Of a stretch of 64,000 nucleotides of DNA, positions 34,401-43,100 are shown one piece after another. Under the pieces are notes generated by a model. That model made no database searches. It had not been told where the DNA came from and worked only from the letters and a program-made list of their open reading frames with translations. Source of the stretch: an uncultured Bacteroidales bacterium (GTDB lineage: Bacteria > Bacteroidota > Bacteroidia > Bacteroidales > Paludibacteraceae); contig CADCEV010000005.1 of NCBI GenBank assembly GCA_902800525.1, positions 83,952 to 147,951 of the forward strand, written 5' to 3'. The stretch's first letter is position 1. Every line of letters starts with the position of its first letter. A program made the translations under genes and the position numbers.

Positions 34401-37400
34401 ACCTTCCGGTATGGCCGTATAGTGCACCTCTACCGTCTCGTTCAGACTAATCCGGCTGCGCGAGAGACTGATTGCTACCGGCACTGCCGTGTGCGCGACG
34501 GTAGCTTCTTCCGACCATACCGAACCTGCATGTTGCGCGTCGATGGCTTGCACCGCTACATAAACGGTTGCAGGCGCATAGGTACGCAAATCGATGGTAT
34601 AGGAGTGTGCTTTGCCCATATTGCCGTCCAGGCAGTTACGGCGTGTACCGTCTGCGTTCGCATGCGCCGCAAGGATGTCATTGCCGCCGGCCGTCGTGCC
34701 GATACGAAGTGCATAGGTCAAATCGGCTTGTGCGGTATGGCTGTCGGAACCGTTGCCCCAGGTAACTGTCAGCAGACCATTGTTGTACTGCAGACTCGGA
34801 GCTGCCGGTGCTGTCGGACGCTCATTCGCAGCCACTGCCGGAACAGGATATATTTCGGTTGTTCCGTTAGCTAAGGCTATATCAGTATAATCATATGTGT
34901 ACCACACGCGTGTCGTACCATTACCATCCAAATCCTCCGCATTGAGGTGCAGCCGATACGAGTTACGCGGATAACGGAGTACACTACCGTTATTTTGCAC
35001 CCATACGGTAAGATTAGATGACCATCCACTTGGGAACTCCGGTTCATAGAGTTTCTGCGGAGCGGCAAAGGTATTGTTTGCACTACCGCGAAGCCATACT
35101 ACTTCCGGCATTTCCGCGTAGTTAGCAGTATAAGTATCGCCACAAGTCTTACATGGAGGAGTCAGTACTAAGTTGCCGCGAATAGCCAAGAGGTCGTAAT
35201 AGCCGTCGCCATCTATATCTTGACACGTCGAGAACCACAACGGATTGTCTGTGCCATAGTTCTGCTCGTTCTGCTTGGTGAAATGTCCCTGACCGTCATT
35301 AATAAAATAGCAGGTATAAGAAACGTTGCTGTTGTAGAACGCCGAGAAAGTTACTAACAAATCTATATCGCCGTCTTTATCGAAGTCCTTGCAATAAACA
35401 ACATCATCCACCATTCCGGTGCTTTGCAATGCCGTGGTCACATAGTCCTGCGTCGTCGGGTTGTAGATAGCTACCGTCAGTGCTTCGCTCGGCAGCACAA
35501 AATCCGTCAGGCCGTCGTTATTGAGGTCGGTCAGAATAACATGTGCACCCATCGACTTCCATTCCCACTGACCATTGCCTTTGTTGATATAGAGCATGCC
35601 GGTTTTTTCGTTCACCAAGTCCGTGAGACCGTCGCCGTTCAAGTCGATAGCCGTCATCGGCAAGTCAAACCGGTTGCCGATACTTGGCGCTTGGCGCACA
35701 CCGGCTTGCGACGGAGTTGAACTCACAAACTTCATGGCCTCAATACTGAACGAACCGTCTGCCGACTGATAAGCGATCTGTCCGTAAGGCGAAGGTGTGT
35801 TGTTCTTCAAGAGCAGATAATCTAATCGACCGTCATTGTTCAGGTCTAAATTGGTAATCGCGAATGCTCCGAGTTCCAACGAATAAGCATCGTTTTGGCT
35901 CATCCATAACTGCGTAGCGGTGGCGAACTCTGGCTTGCCGTCTCGGTTCACATCTTCAATATTCAGGATACGGGTGTCGGCCGAGTATCCTAATGAATCT
36001 ACAAACGTATATTGAACCATCGTATCCTGCGGCATAAAGCCCTCCGCAAGAGAGGTTGTGCTAACGATACTCAAGTCCTCCTTATTTGTAACTATCCATT
36101 CAACGGAAGAAATTTGTTCTTCTACATGATAACTCTTGACGCTCAGATTTGCCACTTGCTTCTTGCCGTCGCCGTTGAAGTCATATACCGCCTGTGCGTC
36201 CGGCATCGTCAGATACACCATGTTCTCGCGGTTCGTGCCGTTCTTTTGATAGAGCAGATAGCCGTCCTTAAGACCCCATAGTTCGTTGCCGTTTATTCTT
36301 CGTTTTCCATATTGTCCGTAAACCACTAATGTATCACCATTCTGTATCTGTGCTGTGTGGAAGAAGGGCGTTCCGTTTAAACCTAAAGAATGAAGTATCT
36401 TAAGTGCTGCTCCGTTATTTGCATAAGCCGAATCATTCAGATAGAACGATAAGGTACCGTCTTCGTCTATATGGGATGCCATGATATACGTGGAAATACC
36501 CTTCACCGCATAGAACTCGCCTTCCTGTACTTGGGTTGAGCGCCATTGTTCTAATGTCAGTATATCCGGATTATTCCAGTCTATATCATACACCGCTTTG
36601 ATCGTCACGTCCTCCGTGATATTGGTTAACTCGTGATCCCATCCAACGAAAACATAAAATTTCTCTATCGGTGCCTCAGGGGCAGTTACATTGCCGCCTG
36701 CGAGCACACGGCTCTTTTGCAGCACATTGCCGTCAATGCCCACAAACGTAACCGTTACATACCCGGCTACCTCTTCATAGACCGGATGCACCTCGATAAA
36801 CGGATTGTCTCCACCGAGGTTGGTAAGACTTGTGTCCCAGCCGATGAACTGATAACCCGTTTCTGTCATGTCCTTAGGAGCGGTAGCATTGCCGCCGCGC
36901 GCTACTGTCTCGCGCTTAATCTCCTCGCCATGAATGTTATAGAAAATAACGGTATATTCCGTCAACTGGCGGCACTCTATGCGATAAGCACATATTTGAT
37001 AACTTGCATCCGGCATATCCCAACGCAGGGAGTCGGTGTATCCTGTCCAATGCACATACAATCCGTCTTGTTCTACCACTCCACTGCTCCATGTAGCGGC
37101 TGCCAGATTAGCAGCGTTACTCTCATAACGACATAGAATAGTCAAATTATTAAAGGGCTCTGCAGCTTTGAGACACTGGTAACCGCTATAGATAAGAAGT
37201 CTGTTTTGATATGTCACCCCGTCTATCACTATAGGGTCTTCACCTATGCCCCCGCCTTCATAATAGTCGCTATAGATAGTATAGTCGCCCTTGGTAGCTT
37301 GCGGCACTCTCCACGTGCCATATTGCTCACTCCATTCGTCGATGGTGTAATTCAGTAAATTCCGATGAACAGGATGAATTTCCAGATCCGCGAGTACATC

Positions 37401-38459
37401 GGTAAACTCCTGATCCCAACCGCCGAAACACTCGTCGTCTATTAGGGGAGCAGTGGCACTACCGCCCAATGGCACTTGTTCGGTCTTGGCTATATTGCCG
37501 CTGAAATCATAGAAGGTCACCGTGGCGTGGTTGTCCGTACTATCGGAGATGATAGTAACTCCTGCGAGAGGTGCTCCGTAGCCGGAGGTGAAGACTACCT
37601 GTGCGGCATCTCCCGTCCAGATGGCGGTACTGATGTGTCTTCCCCAGTCATTTTCTCCTAACTCCAATTGGCCGGTGGAACAGGAGGACTTGGGATTGTC
37701 CATTTCGAGCCAATTTTCCGCAACATACGTACCTGCAAAGGTCAGGATGATCTTTCGTATTTTGTATGGAGCTGTGACGGTGAGGGTGCTCATCCTGAAA
37801 AGATAGACGGAATTGTCCTGAAAACTCGGTTGTTGTCCCTCCAAGCCCTTCTCAAAAATAATCAGCTTGTCATCCACAGCAAATCCGATAGAATCCATCA
37901 GACCTGTCGGCCACTCGTCCCAAGGATTGTCCTCTTGCCATTGCGCTACATATGCAGGTATATCCAATACCGTCGTGTCGTTGTAACTGAGAGAAGGATC
38001 TACCGGCGGCTCTGAGAAGGTGACAGAGAATCCCACAAAGCCTTCCATGGCTGAGAACGTGACATTCAGGCTCTCTTCTGTGCCCGTCCAAGTTACAGTT
38101 GCGCCTTGGTTAGCAGCCGTCCCTCCGCTCCATGCGGCGTTCGTGAGGTTCGCCGCCATGGTTGCGGTGTACATCGTGAACTCTGCCTGATTCAGTTGCT
38201 TCCCTTTGGGAATAACAATCGTCATCGAGTTGCCGGAAACAGCAGCTACTGCACTATACTGCGCGTTGTAACTCGGAGCACTGGTTCCCGTGCCTTGTGC
38301 AAAAGTAACGGTCACGCCGTCCTTGGTGTAGTCGGTCACTGCATCCCCGTTCTGGAGGCTCTTTGCCGTCGCCCATTCAGAGGCTGTGAAACTGATTGTT
38401 TGCGCCTGCATCGCGACCACCATCAGCAGTGCGAATGTCATGATAATTGACTTTTTCAT
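31476..38459 (-). CDS. Giant secreted protein with InlB-like, FG-GAP/VCBS and Fn3-like repeats
   Basis: A 2,327-residue exported protein. Signal peptide KKSIIMTFALLMVVAMQAQ. About residues 310-620 hold three InlB/Flg_new-type repeats (for example VIFYNIHGEEIKRETV with GYQFIGWD). About 640-740 is OB-like. From about 760 to 1130 and again about 1500-1750 there are many D-x-[ND]-x-D-G calcium-type FG-GAP/VCBS motifs (DLNNDGRLDYLLL, DLNGDGLTDLVNE, DFDKDGDIDLLV, DVDNNGYLDIV). Fn3-like domains separate and follow these (for example RPTAPAAPSLQYNNGLLTV). The tail GQILILRGEKVYTLTGQ is the shared sorting-like motif. No catalytic domain was recognised; adhesion or glycan binding is inferred. It has its own promoter and terminator. 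Confidence 0.85.
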   Translation of the reverse strand: MKKSIIMTFALLMVVAMQAQTISFTASEWATAKSLQNGDAVTDYTKDGVTVTFAQGTGTSAPSYNAQYSAVAAVSGNSMTIVIPKGKQLNQAEFTMYTATMAANLTNAAWSGGTAANQGATVTWTGTEESLNVTFSAMEGFVGFSVTFSEPPVDPSLSYNDTTVLDIPAYVAQWQEDNPWDEWPTGLMDSIGFAVDDKLIIFEKGLEGQQPSFQDNSVYLFRMSTLTVTAPYKIRKIILTFAGTYVAENWLEMDNPKSSCSTGQLELGENDWGRHISTAIWTGDAAQVVFTSGYGAPLAGVTIISDSTDNHATVTFYDFSGNIAKTEQVPLGGSATAPLIDDECFGGWDQEFTDVLADLEIHPVHRNLLNYTIDEWSEQYGTWRVPQATKGDYTIYSDYYEGGGIGEDPIVIDGVTYQNRLLIYSGYQCLKAAEPFNNLTILCRYESNAANLAAATWSSGVVEQDGLYVHWTGYTDSLRWDMPDASYQICAYRIECRQLTEYTVIFYNIHGEEIKRETVARGGNATAPKDMTETGYQFIGWDTSLTNLGGDNPFIEVHPVYEEVAGYVTVTFVGIDGNVLQKSRVLAGGNVTAPEAPIEKFYVFVGWDHELTNITEDVTIKAVYDIDWNNPDILTLEQWRSTQVQEGEFYAVKGISTYIMASHIDEDGTLSFYLNDSAYANNGAALKILHSLGLNGTPFFHTAQIQNGDTLVVYGQYGKRRINGNELWGLKDGYLLYQKNGTNRENMVYLTMPDAQAVYDFNGDGKKQVANLSVKSYHVEEQISSVEWIVTNKEDLSIVSTTSLAEGFMPQDTMVQYTFVDSLGYSADTRILNIEDVNRDGKPEFATATQLWMSQNDAYSLELGAFAITNLDLNNDGRLDYLLLKNNTPSPYGQIAYQSADGSFSIEAMKFVSSTPSQAGVRQAPSIGNRFDLPMTAIDLNGDGLTDLVNEKTGMLYINKGNGQWEWKSMGAHVILTDLNNDGLTDFVLPSEALTVAIYNPTTQDYVTTALQSTGMVDDVVYCKDFDKDGDIDLLVTFSAFYNSNVSYTCYFINDGQGHFTKQNEQNYGTDNPLWFSTCQDIDGDGYYDLLAIRGNLVLTPPCKTCGDTYTANYAEMPEVVWLRGSANNTFAAPQKLYEPEFPSGWSSNLTVWVQNNGSVLRYPRNSYRLHLNAEDLDGNGTTRVWYTYDYTDIALANGTTEIYPVPAVAANERPTAPAAPSLQYNNGLLTVTWGNGSDSHTAQADLTYALRIGTTAGGNDILAAHANADGTRRNCLDGNMGKAHSYTIDLRTYAPATVYVAVQAIDAQHAGSVWSEEATVAHTAVPVAISLSRSRISLNETVEVHYTAIPEGYTHSWRYEDGELVKDSTYLVLRFPTGGYKTITHIVTMPDGAKDSASVVLSVTPAAVDSAIALTDVQKNILRYPLVDYTYDGLLDGLNTVVYEGDTTELFKQAVGMWNSGLLADGESTSPEYVRWYDWNRDGHVDLLYHIYSRSGQSYAHLLHDPAASALTAKEYDNERLPYFLGYRYTNYTTYNYFSLKSDMQHVGFEECVLNTTAPNGKDIETKIIHFNDDGTIGNEDFTIIGDANQFHKMLQQGNQYIFIKDFDHDGFADIAGLGYRTSSNTETELPVFYNRGNGVYEQHNIPFPEAIQITTFTALEDLNGDGYPDLIAIEEVDDNNTDRELCSYVLWNNGNQSFTKEVLPNSTHKHLYNDEFVLSDVDNNGYLDIVSPMPSEIETVFDIYVWYMGAEGLLNHGMLIPEATETVNLSGVKDLYLAQGKHYLYANEQLYPVIAVADERPAAPTNIQATMTEAGLLLTWDAAVDDHTPAVLMRYNLSMKLQGASTYLFSPQNGGNDQAMYIPGYNYINATRFLIPMSALSNGTYEIALQAIDNQNKMSLFSPTLTVPVERNPIELEHSACAWYYTSISYHGAETTDAPVWDFDGAVVKDGSGFGPYTVYWQTGGKKGVTLTLGSMVYTDTIDIEDPYELPVYVSNELYEGTPATAEVPEGVTGMWYAKINDDDEWHEVDANGVLYIGVMIYYDKRLTANGLSITAQQVSGKTSLCDETVQLKFVFTTPTGCQGSYEGIVTVKPSTNIPTLTLVTTDADGHNQVSWSNVATFATINVYKEGAMLNEFEYIGSAASSGSFTDANSDATQKAERYRITGVTESGNESPASAIHKTVHLTISRGVMDGTFNLIWNAYEGASIASYNILRGATPASLAQIATVAASNTSYTDQTPDDNLPYYAIEYVLPAAANAPATNTNRVPAANLTGRSNVVDRRSAEQGLENVQRDQVPCTKVLIDGQILILRGEKVYTLTGQEAK

Positions 38460-38589
38460 AAATGAAAATATTTTATGTGAATTGTATTTTCCTTAGAATC
38501 AATTGTTTCGGCTTATTACGCTTTTCTATAGCAAACAATGGGGTCTGTTTTTCTTTCTATTATAAGTAGTTCAACATTGATTTTCGGTG

Positions 38590-38621
38590 CAAAGATACTA
38601 CAAATTTTACACATACGCAAA
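38590..38621 (-). promoter_or_regulatory. Promoter of the giant secreted protein
   Basis: On the minus strand TTTG (38618-38621) and TATCTTTG (38590-38597), 20-bp spacer, extended TTTGCGTATGTG. The leader is about 125 nt. The sequence just upstream (38622-38665) matches that upstream of the grpE promoter. Confidence 0.85.
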
Positions 38622-38679
38622 CATTCGGGCATTTTTTTTGAAAAAAAGAGATTTATCGCGATTTTGCACGTGCTGAATG

Positions 38680-38704
38680 GTTAAGAACCCGCATACAATG
38701 CGGG
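38680..38704 (-). terminator. Probable ruvB terminator
   Basis: CCCGCAT/ATGCGGG (38688-38704) with a 3-nt loop, followed on the minus strand by TTCTTAA. It lies 28 bp after the ruvB stop codon. Confidence 0.6.
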
Positions 38705-38732
38705 GGAATGAACATACGGAAAGCCGGATGTA

Positions 38733-39746
38733 TCAAAACATAGACTGCTGGCCGTCGGGGGAGAGGATGGTTTTGCCGAGATGGCGGTACGCCAGTTCGG
38801 TAGCTTCGCGGCCACGAGGAGTACGTTTGATGAAACCCTCTTTGATGAGGTAAGGCTCATAGACATCTTCGATCGTGCCGGCATCCTCGCCCATGGCGGT
38901 AGCGATGGTGGTCAGTCCGACAGGTCCGCCACGGAACTTATCGATGATGGTAACGAGCAGTTTGTTGTCGATCTGGTCGAGACCGAAAGTATCTATGTTG
39001 AGTGCTTCGAGGGCGTATTGGGCTATTTCGAGGTCGATTGTACCGTTTCCTTTGACTTGTGCAAAATCGCGCACACGGCGGAGTAGTGCGTTCGCGATAC
39101 GGGGCGTACCACGGCTACGACGAGCTATCTCTCCTGCGGCTTTGGAGTTGATCTCCACGCCGAGCAGTCCTGCTGAGCGTTTGACGATCCCGGCAAGGAT
39201 GTCAGCATCGTAGTATTCGAGGTGGCAGTTGATACCAAAACGTGCGCGTAGCGGCGAGGTCAAGAGTCCCGAACGGGTCGTTGCTCCGATGAGGGTGAAA
39301 TGGTTCAAGTCGATCTGGATCGTGCGCGCCGAAGGACCCTTATCTATCATAATATCAATGCGATAATCCTCCATTGCCGAATAGAGATACTCTTCGACAA
39401 TAGGCGAAAGACGATGGATCTCGTCGATGAAAAGGACATCGTTGGGTTCGAGGGAAGTGAGCAGTCCGGCGAGGTCGCCGGGTTTATCGAGTACAGGTCC
39501 GGAAGTGACTTTGAAGCCGACGCCCAATTCGTTGGCGATGATGTTAGAGAGGGTTGTTTTGCCGAGTCCCGGAGGTCCAAAGAGGAGGACATGGTCCAAG
39601 GATTCGTGGCGCATTTTAGCTGCCTCGACGAAGATCTTGAGGTTCGAAGTGACTTTGCTCTGTCCTGCAAAGTCCGCGAAGCACAAGGGACGCAAGGCGT
39701 TATCCTGCTCTTTCTCGTTCATTTGGTTTCGGATATCGAAGTCCAT
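38733..39746 (-). CDS. ruvB: Holliday junction branch migration ATPase RuvB
   Basis: A 337-residue AAA+ motor that drives branch migration with RuvA. Order: N-terminal [12 protein letters not shown], Walker A GPPGLGKT at residues 57-64, Walker [24 protein letters not shown], the RuvB-specific [19 protein letters not shown] with arginine finger, and the winged-helix C-terminus ending [19 protein letters not shown]. Length is typical. The ATG at 39746 was chosen; upstream the frame runs through a repeat array. ruvA and ruvC are not in the window. Confidence 0.96.
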   Translation of the reverse strand: MDFDIRNQMNEKEQDNALRPLCFADFAGQSKVTSNLKIFVEAAKMRHESLDHVLLFGPPGLGKTTLSNIIANELGVGFKVTSGPVLDKPGDLAGLLTSLEPNDVLFIDEIHRLSPIVEEYLYSAMEDYRIDIMIDKGPSARTIQIDLNHFTLIGATTRSGLLTSPLRARFGINCHLEYYDADILAGIVKRSAGLLGVEINSKAAGEIARRSRGTPRIANALLRRVRDFAQVKGNGTIDLEIAQYALEALNIDTFGLDQIDNKLLVTIIDKFRGGPVGLTTIATAMGEDAGTIEDVYEPYLIKEGFIKRTPRGREATELAYRHLGKTILSPDGQQSMF

Positions 39747-39811
39747 AATAGTTGATAGTTGAAAGTTGATAGTTAAAAGAAGTCGCCTAGTTTTAAGTCG
39801 TTTAGTTATTA
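39747..39811 (-). repeat. GTTGATA heptads and TTAAGTTA octads between ABC ATPase and ruvB
   Basis: GTTGATA, GTTGAAA, GTTGATA, GTTAAAA units next to ruvB, then about three units of the type AGTTATTA. The latter encode the last residues (NLIT) and the stop codon of the ABC ATPase. Confidence 0.8.
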
Positions 39812-40516
39812 AGTTATTAAGTTGCCAGTTGTTGCGGCATGGAAGAGGGCTTCCAGATCGTCTATTTCGTTGATCATCTTGTCGGCTTTGATCGTGCCGT
39901 GGTCCAAAATGATGACGCGGTCGCACATCTCCCGCACTTCCTGCATGATGTGGGTGGAGAGGATGATAGAAGGAAGCCTACCCCCATCCCCTCCCTGAAG
40001 GGAAGGGAGTTTGGAAAGATTCTTGATGAGGGCACGAATCTCGATGAGTTGGTTAGGGTCGAGACCGGTGGTGGGTTCATCAAGAATGAGCAGTTCGGGG
40101 TTGCCGATTAGGGCTTGCGCCAAGCCGACACGCTGGCGATAGCCTTTGCTCAGTTCGCGAATATGTTTGTGCCGCTCGGGCGTGAGACCTACAAGATCTA
40201 TAAGATCATTTACGATTTGACAATTTGCGATTTGACGATTGGTCAGCCCCGCCATGAACTCAAGGTATTCGGTGACGTACATCTCCTCATAAAGAGGATT
40301 ATTCTCCGGCAGATATCCGATAGATGCGGGCACAGAGACTGTACCGCTGTCGGGTTTCCAAAGCCCCATGAGGATCTTCATGAGCGTCGATTTGCCGGCA
40401 CCGTTTGGACCCAACAAACCTACCACCTGTCCGGCAGGGATCTCCAAAGTGACATCATTCAGTACTCGTTGCGAGCCGAAAGACTTGTTAATATGTTGGC
40501 AATTGATAATTGACAA
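39809..40516 (-). CDS. GldA-like ABC-2 type ATP-binding protein built with repeat segments
   Basis: A 235-residue ABC ATPase. Walker [10 protein letters not shown]-loop [15 protein letters not shown], signature [15 protein letters not shown], Walker [17 protein letters not shown] and switch LSTHIMQEV are all present, and the set resembles GldA of Bacteroidetes. The only plausible start is a TTG at 40514-40516 inside an ATTGATA array, giving [15 protein letters not shown]. Three further stretches look repeat-derived: [15 protein letters not shown] (about 40202-40245), [14 protein letters not shown] (39978-40012) and the NLIT end. No permease gene is next to it. ATP hydrolysis motifs are intact, so the gene may still be functional. 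Confidence 0.82.
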   Translation of the reverse strand: MSIINCQHINKSFGSQRVLNDVTLEIPAGQVVGLLGPNGAGKSTLMKILMGLWKPDSGTVSVPASIGYLPENNPLYEEMYVTEYLEFMAGLTNRQIANCQIVNDLIDLVGLTPERHKHIRELSKGYRQRVGLAQALIGNPELLILDEPTTGLDPNQLIEIRALIKNLSKLPSLQGGDGGRLPSIILSTHIMQEVREMCDRVIILDHGTIKADKMINEIDDLEALFHAATTGNLIT

Positions 40517-40595
40517 TTGATAATTCTTATCTCGCTTCGCTCGAACGATTATTTTCGACAAGCGAAAATCTTGATAATTGATAATTTTATTAAAT
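40495..40595 (-). repeat. ATTGATA heptads and hairpins in the ABC ATPase leader
   Basis: Two ATTGATAATTG clusters (40501-40525 and 40571-40587) flank an ATTTTCG/CGAAAAT hairpin and a CTCGCTTCGCTCGA stretch. The inner cluster forms the start of the ABC ATPase gene. Confidence 0.75.
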
Positions 40596-40602
40596 TGGAG
40601 TG

Positions 40603-40634
40603 CAAAGGTAGTAAAAAAAATTGATATACGCAAA
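40603..40634 (-). promoter_or_regulatory. Promoter of the ABC ATPase-ruvB unit
   Basis: On the minus strand TTTG (40631-40634) and TACCTTTG (40603-40610), 20-bp spacer, extended TTTGCGTATAT. It is divergent from and 36 bp away from the promoter of the phosphatase gene. Confidence 0.82.
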
Positions 40635-40669
40635 TAAATCTAAAAAAAATAACGAAAAACGTGCGCGGA

Positions 40670-40701
40670 CTTGTGTATATGCGAAAAAATTTGTAACTTT
40701 G
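40670..40701 (+). promoter_or_regulatory. Promoter of the phosphatase-STAS-NRPS run
   Basis: CTTG at 40670-40673 and TAACTTTG at 40694-40701, 20-bp spacer, 9 bp before the ATG at 40711, so the transcript is nearly leaderless. No other promoter was found up to the NRPS start. Confidence 0.75.
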
Positions 40702-40710
40702 CGCCCGATT

Positions 40711-42765
40711 ATGAAAACGAAACATCTACCTATCGTATCTGCGCTATTCCTGGTGATCGCCATGACCATTCAGTTTGTGGTGTCTTATCAATGGGAAAAA
40801 AAGCGTGTATTGGAGCACATCGACTATGAGATGGAGTTAGCGCAGAAAGATTTTATCTTCGAGATTTATGACATTCAAGATGCCGGTGAAGAGATGGTTG
40901 ATTTCCTCAACCGTCGTCTGGATAATCCGGAGGCAATTCTTCGTCACACGAATACGATAGTAAGGCGTTTTCCTGACGTAATGTCCTGTTATGTCAGTTT
41001 CCGTCCGTGTTACTATAACGACAGCGATTATTGGTATTGTCCAGCCTCATGGCGGGTTGGAGACAGTATTGTCACCACTTTGTATGGCGACAAGGAGCAC
41101 GATTATTTCCAAAGGAAATGGTACAAAGGCGCTATTCAGAGCGAGAAAGGTCTCTATTGGAGCCAAGCCTATCAGGACGAGGATTTCAACGATCCTATCT
41201 GCACACACTCCATCCGATTCGAGAAAGACAGCGACTTTGTCTGCGTGATAGGATTGGATTTCAGTCTGCTATGGGTGAACAAGATGCTGAATGATATCAA
41301 GCCGTTTGACGATGCCTATTGCAAGCTGATGAGTTCCGACGGGAGTATGGTTTTAGCCACGGATGAGAGCTTGGAACATAATACCAAACTTTTGAAAAAG
41401 TCCGATTGGATCATCAGTTCGGTCATGTTATCGCCGGTAGATATGCGTTTGGAGATCGGTGTACCGAAGCATCATCTGTTGGAAAGCGTCTGGAAGAAAT
41501 CGCTGATCACATTAGGCGTATTGCTGATAGGTATTCTGGTAGCCGGTTTGCTGATCCGTCTCATCCGTCGTGATCAGGCTGCTTTTGCACGCGTGGAGAC
41601 AGAAAACAAACTGATGGAACGCGAGATGCACATCGCCAGCACAATCCAAATGGGAATCCTTAGAAAAGGTCAACGTAGCAACGTGAAAGGCGACAAATGG
41701 ACGGACGCAATGTTGCAAGCCGCGTTGGTTCCGATGCAAGAAGTGGGAGGCGACCTGTACGACTATTTCCGGAAAGGGGATGATTTGTTCTTTATTATCG
41801 GCGACGTGAGCGGCAAGAGTGTACCGGCCGCAATGTTCATGAGTGCTACGGTCAACCTGTTCCGCTCGGCGGTAAGGCGACTGCAATCGCCGAAAGCGAT
41901 CATGGAAGATATGAACGCCGTGCTGAGCGACAACAACCCCAGTATGATGTTCGTTACCGCCTTTATCGGCAGGCTGCATATCCCGACAGGCGAATTGCTC
42001 TATTGCAACGCCGGGCACCTGGCTCCGATCGTGTATTCAACAGGGCAAAGAGACGGCGAGACGAAGGTTCTTCCGCTTGAGCCCAACATTCCGATGGGTT
42101 ACGAGGGGCAGTTCAAGTTCAAGGAACAAGGCACGATGCTGCATCAGGACGAGATGATCGTGCTCTATACCGACGGCATCACGGAGGCACGCAACGAGCA
42201 GCACGAGATGCTCGGTAGCAAACGATGGATAGACATCATCACCAAGCATCACAACGCCTTTCGCGACGGCGATTTCGAGGCGATCAATAATATCGGCTTG
42301 CAGTTTGTGGGCAAAGCGGAGCAAACGGACGACATGACAATCATGACCATCACCAAGACCAGCCCAGACGAACCAGTATCGCTTCGCGTGGAAAACAAGA
42401 TGGATCAGTGGCCGACACTACGTAGCACACTCCATAATTATGCGCTATGCGCGGGCATGGACGCACGCGCGCTCAAAAAATTAGAGGTGGCTCTGGAGGA
42501 AGCAGTAGTGAACATTGTGAACTATTCGCAGGCGACGGAGATAGAATTAAAAATTAAAAATGAAGAATTAAAAATTATTCTTATCCTCTCCGACAACGGG
42601 ATTGCTTTTGACCCGACAGCGCAGGAAGAGAAAGACATCAACAAGGCGGTAGAAGAACGGCAAATAGGCGGTTTGGGTATCGCGCTCGTCAAACAGATAG
42701 CCGACGAGGTCAGCTATCGCCGAATAGACGAGACCAACGAATTGACAATCATTAAAAACATCTGA
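40711..42765 (+). CDS. Cache-type sensor fused to PP2C (SpoIIE/RsbU) phosphatase and RsbW-like ATPase
   Basis: A 684-residue signalling protein. A membrane helix (residues 5-25) and a periplasmic Cache-like domain (YFQRKWYKGAIQSEKGLYWS motif) are followed by a second helix at about 255-275 (LITLGVLLIGILVAGLLIRL) and a short coiled coil. About 300-550 is a PP2C SpoIIE domain: EVGGDLYDYF, FFIIGDVSGKSVPAAMFMS, NAGHLAPI, IVLYTDGITEA and QTDDMTIM with the metal-binding aspartates. About 560-684 is a HATPase like RsbW: EEAVVNIVNYS, DNGIAFDP and GGLGIALVKQ. It should dephosphorylate and also phosphorylate a STAS partner, which is the next gene (3-bp gap). Residues about 611-622 (ELKIKNEELKII) come from an AAATTAA heptad array (42545-42580). 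Confidence 0.9.
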   Translation: MKTKHLPIVSALFLVIAMTIQFVVSYQWEKKRVLEHIDYEMELAQKDFIFEIYDIQDAGEEMVDFLNRRLDNPEAILRHTNTIVRRFPDVMSCYVSFRPCYYNDSDYWYCPASWRVGDSIVTTLYGDKEHDYFQRKWYKGAIQSEKGLYWSQAYQDEDFNDPICTHSIRFEKDSDFVCVIGLDFSLLWVNKMLNDIKPFDDAYCKLMSSDGSMVLATDESLEHNTKLLKKSDWIISSVMLSPVDMRLEIGVPKHHLLESVWKKSLITLGVLLIGILVAGLLIRLIRRDQAAFARVETENKLMEREMHIASTIQMGILRKGQRSNVKGDKWTDAMLQAALVPMQEVGGDLYDYFRKGDDLFFIIGDVSGKSVPAAMFMSATVNLFRSAVRRLQSPKAIMEDMNAVLSDNNPSMMFVTAFIGRLHIPTGELLYCNAGHLAPIVYSTGQRDGETKVLPLEPNIPMGYEGQFKFKEQGTMLHQDEMIVLYTDGITEARNEQHEMLGSKRWIDIITKHHNAFRDGDFEAINNIGLQFVGKAEQTDDMTIMTITKTSPDEPVSLRVENKMDQWPTLRSTLHNYALCAGMDARALKKLEVALEEAVVNIVNYSQATEIELKIKNEELKIILILSDNGIAFDPTAQEEKDINKAVEERQIGGLGIALVKQIADEVSYRRIDETNELTIIKNI

Positions 42766-42768
42766 TAT

Positions 42769-43074
42769 ATGGAAATCAAGATTCAAAAAAAGAATGAGGA
42801 GACCATCGTTCGCATCATCGGCGAACTGGACACGGTAGCAACTACCGAGCAGGCAGAAGAATTGCAGCAAGTGACCGCCATCGCCAACGAGGCATTGGTG
42901 ATCGATTGCAGCGAGTTGGAATATATCTCTTCCGCAGGCTTGCGTTTCTTCATGCAGTTGAAGCGTGAAAGCGAAGCGAAAGGCGGCTCTATTCGTATCG
43001 AACATCTGAACGAAGACGTAGCCGACATCTTCCGCATGAGCGGATTCCAGAACATTTTTCAAATTGAGAATTGA
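42769..43074 (+). CDS. STAS domain anti-sigma factor antagonist (RsbV/SpoIIAA-like)
   Basis: A 101-residue STAS protein. ITIVRIIGELDT-like start, VIDCSELEYISSAGLRFFMQ with the phosphorylatable serine (S54/S55 in the S-S-A-G-L motif) and a C-terminal helix before IFRMSGFQNIF. In partner switching the unphosphorylated form binds a kinase or other target. The phosphatase/kinase fusion that should act on it is immediately upstream. No sigma factor is nearby, so the target is unknown. The stop codon is the first TGA of a TTGACAA heptad array that leads to the NRPS gene. Confidence 0.9.
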   Translation: MEIKIQKKNEETIVRIIGELDTVATTEQAEELQQVTAIANEALVIDCSELEYISSAGLRFFMQLKRESEAKGGSIRIEHLNEDVADIFRMSGFQNIFQIEN

Positions 43075-43095
43075 CAATTGACAATTGACAATTAA
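43069..43095 (+). repeat. TTGACAA heptad array between STAS gene and NRPS gene
   Basis: AATTGACAATTGACAATTGA and one further unit. It contains the STAS stop codon and ends 6 bp before the NRPS ATG. Confidence 0.9.
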
Positions 43096-43100
43096 AAGCC

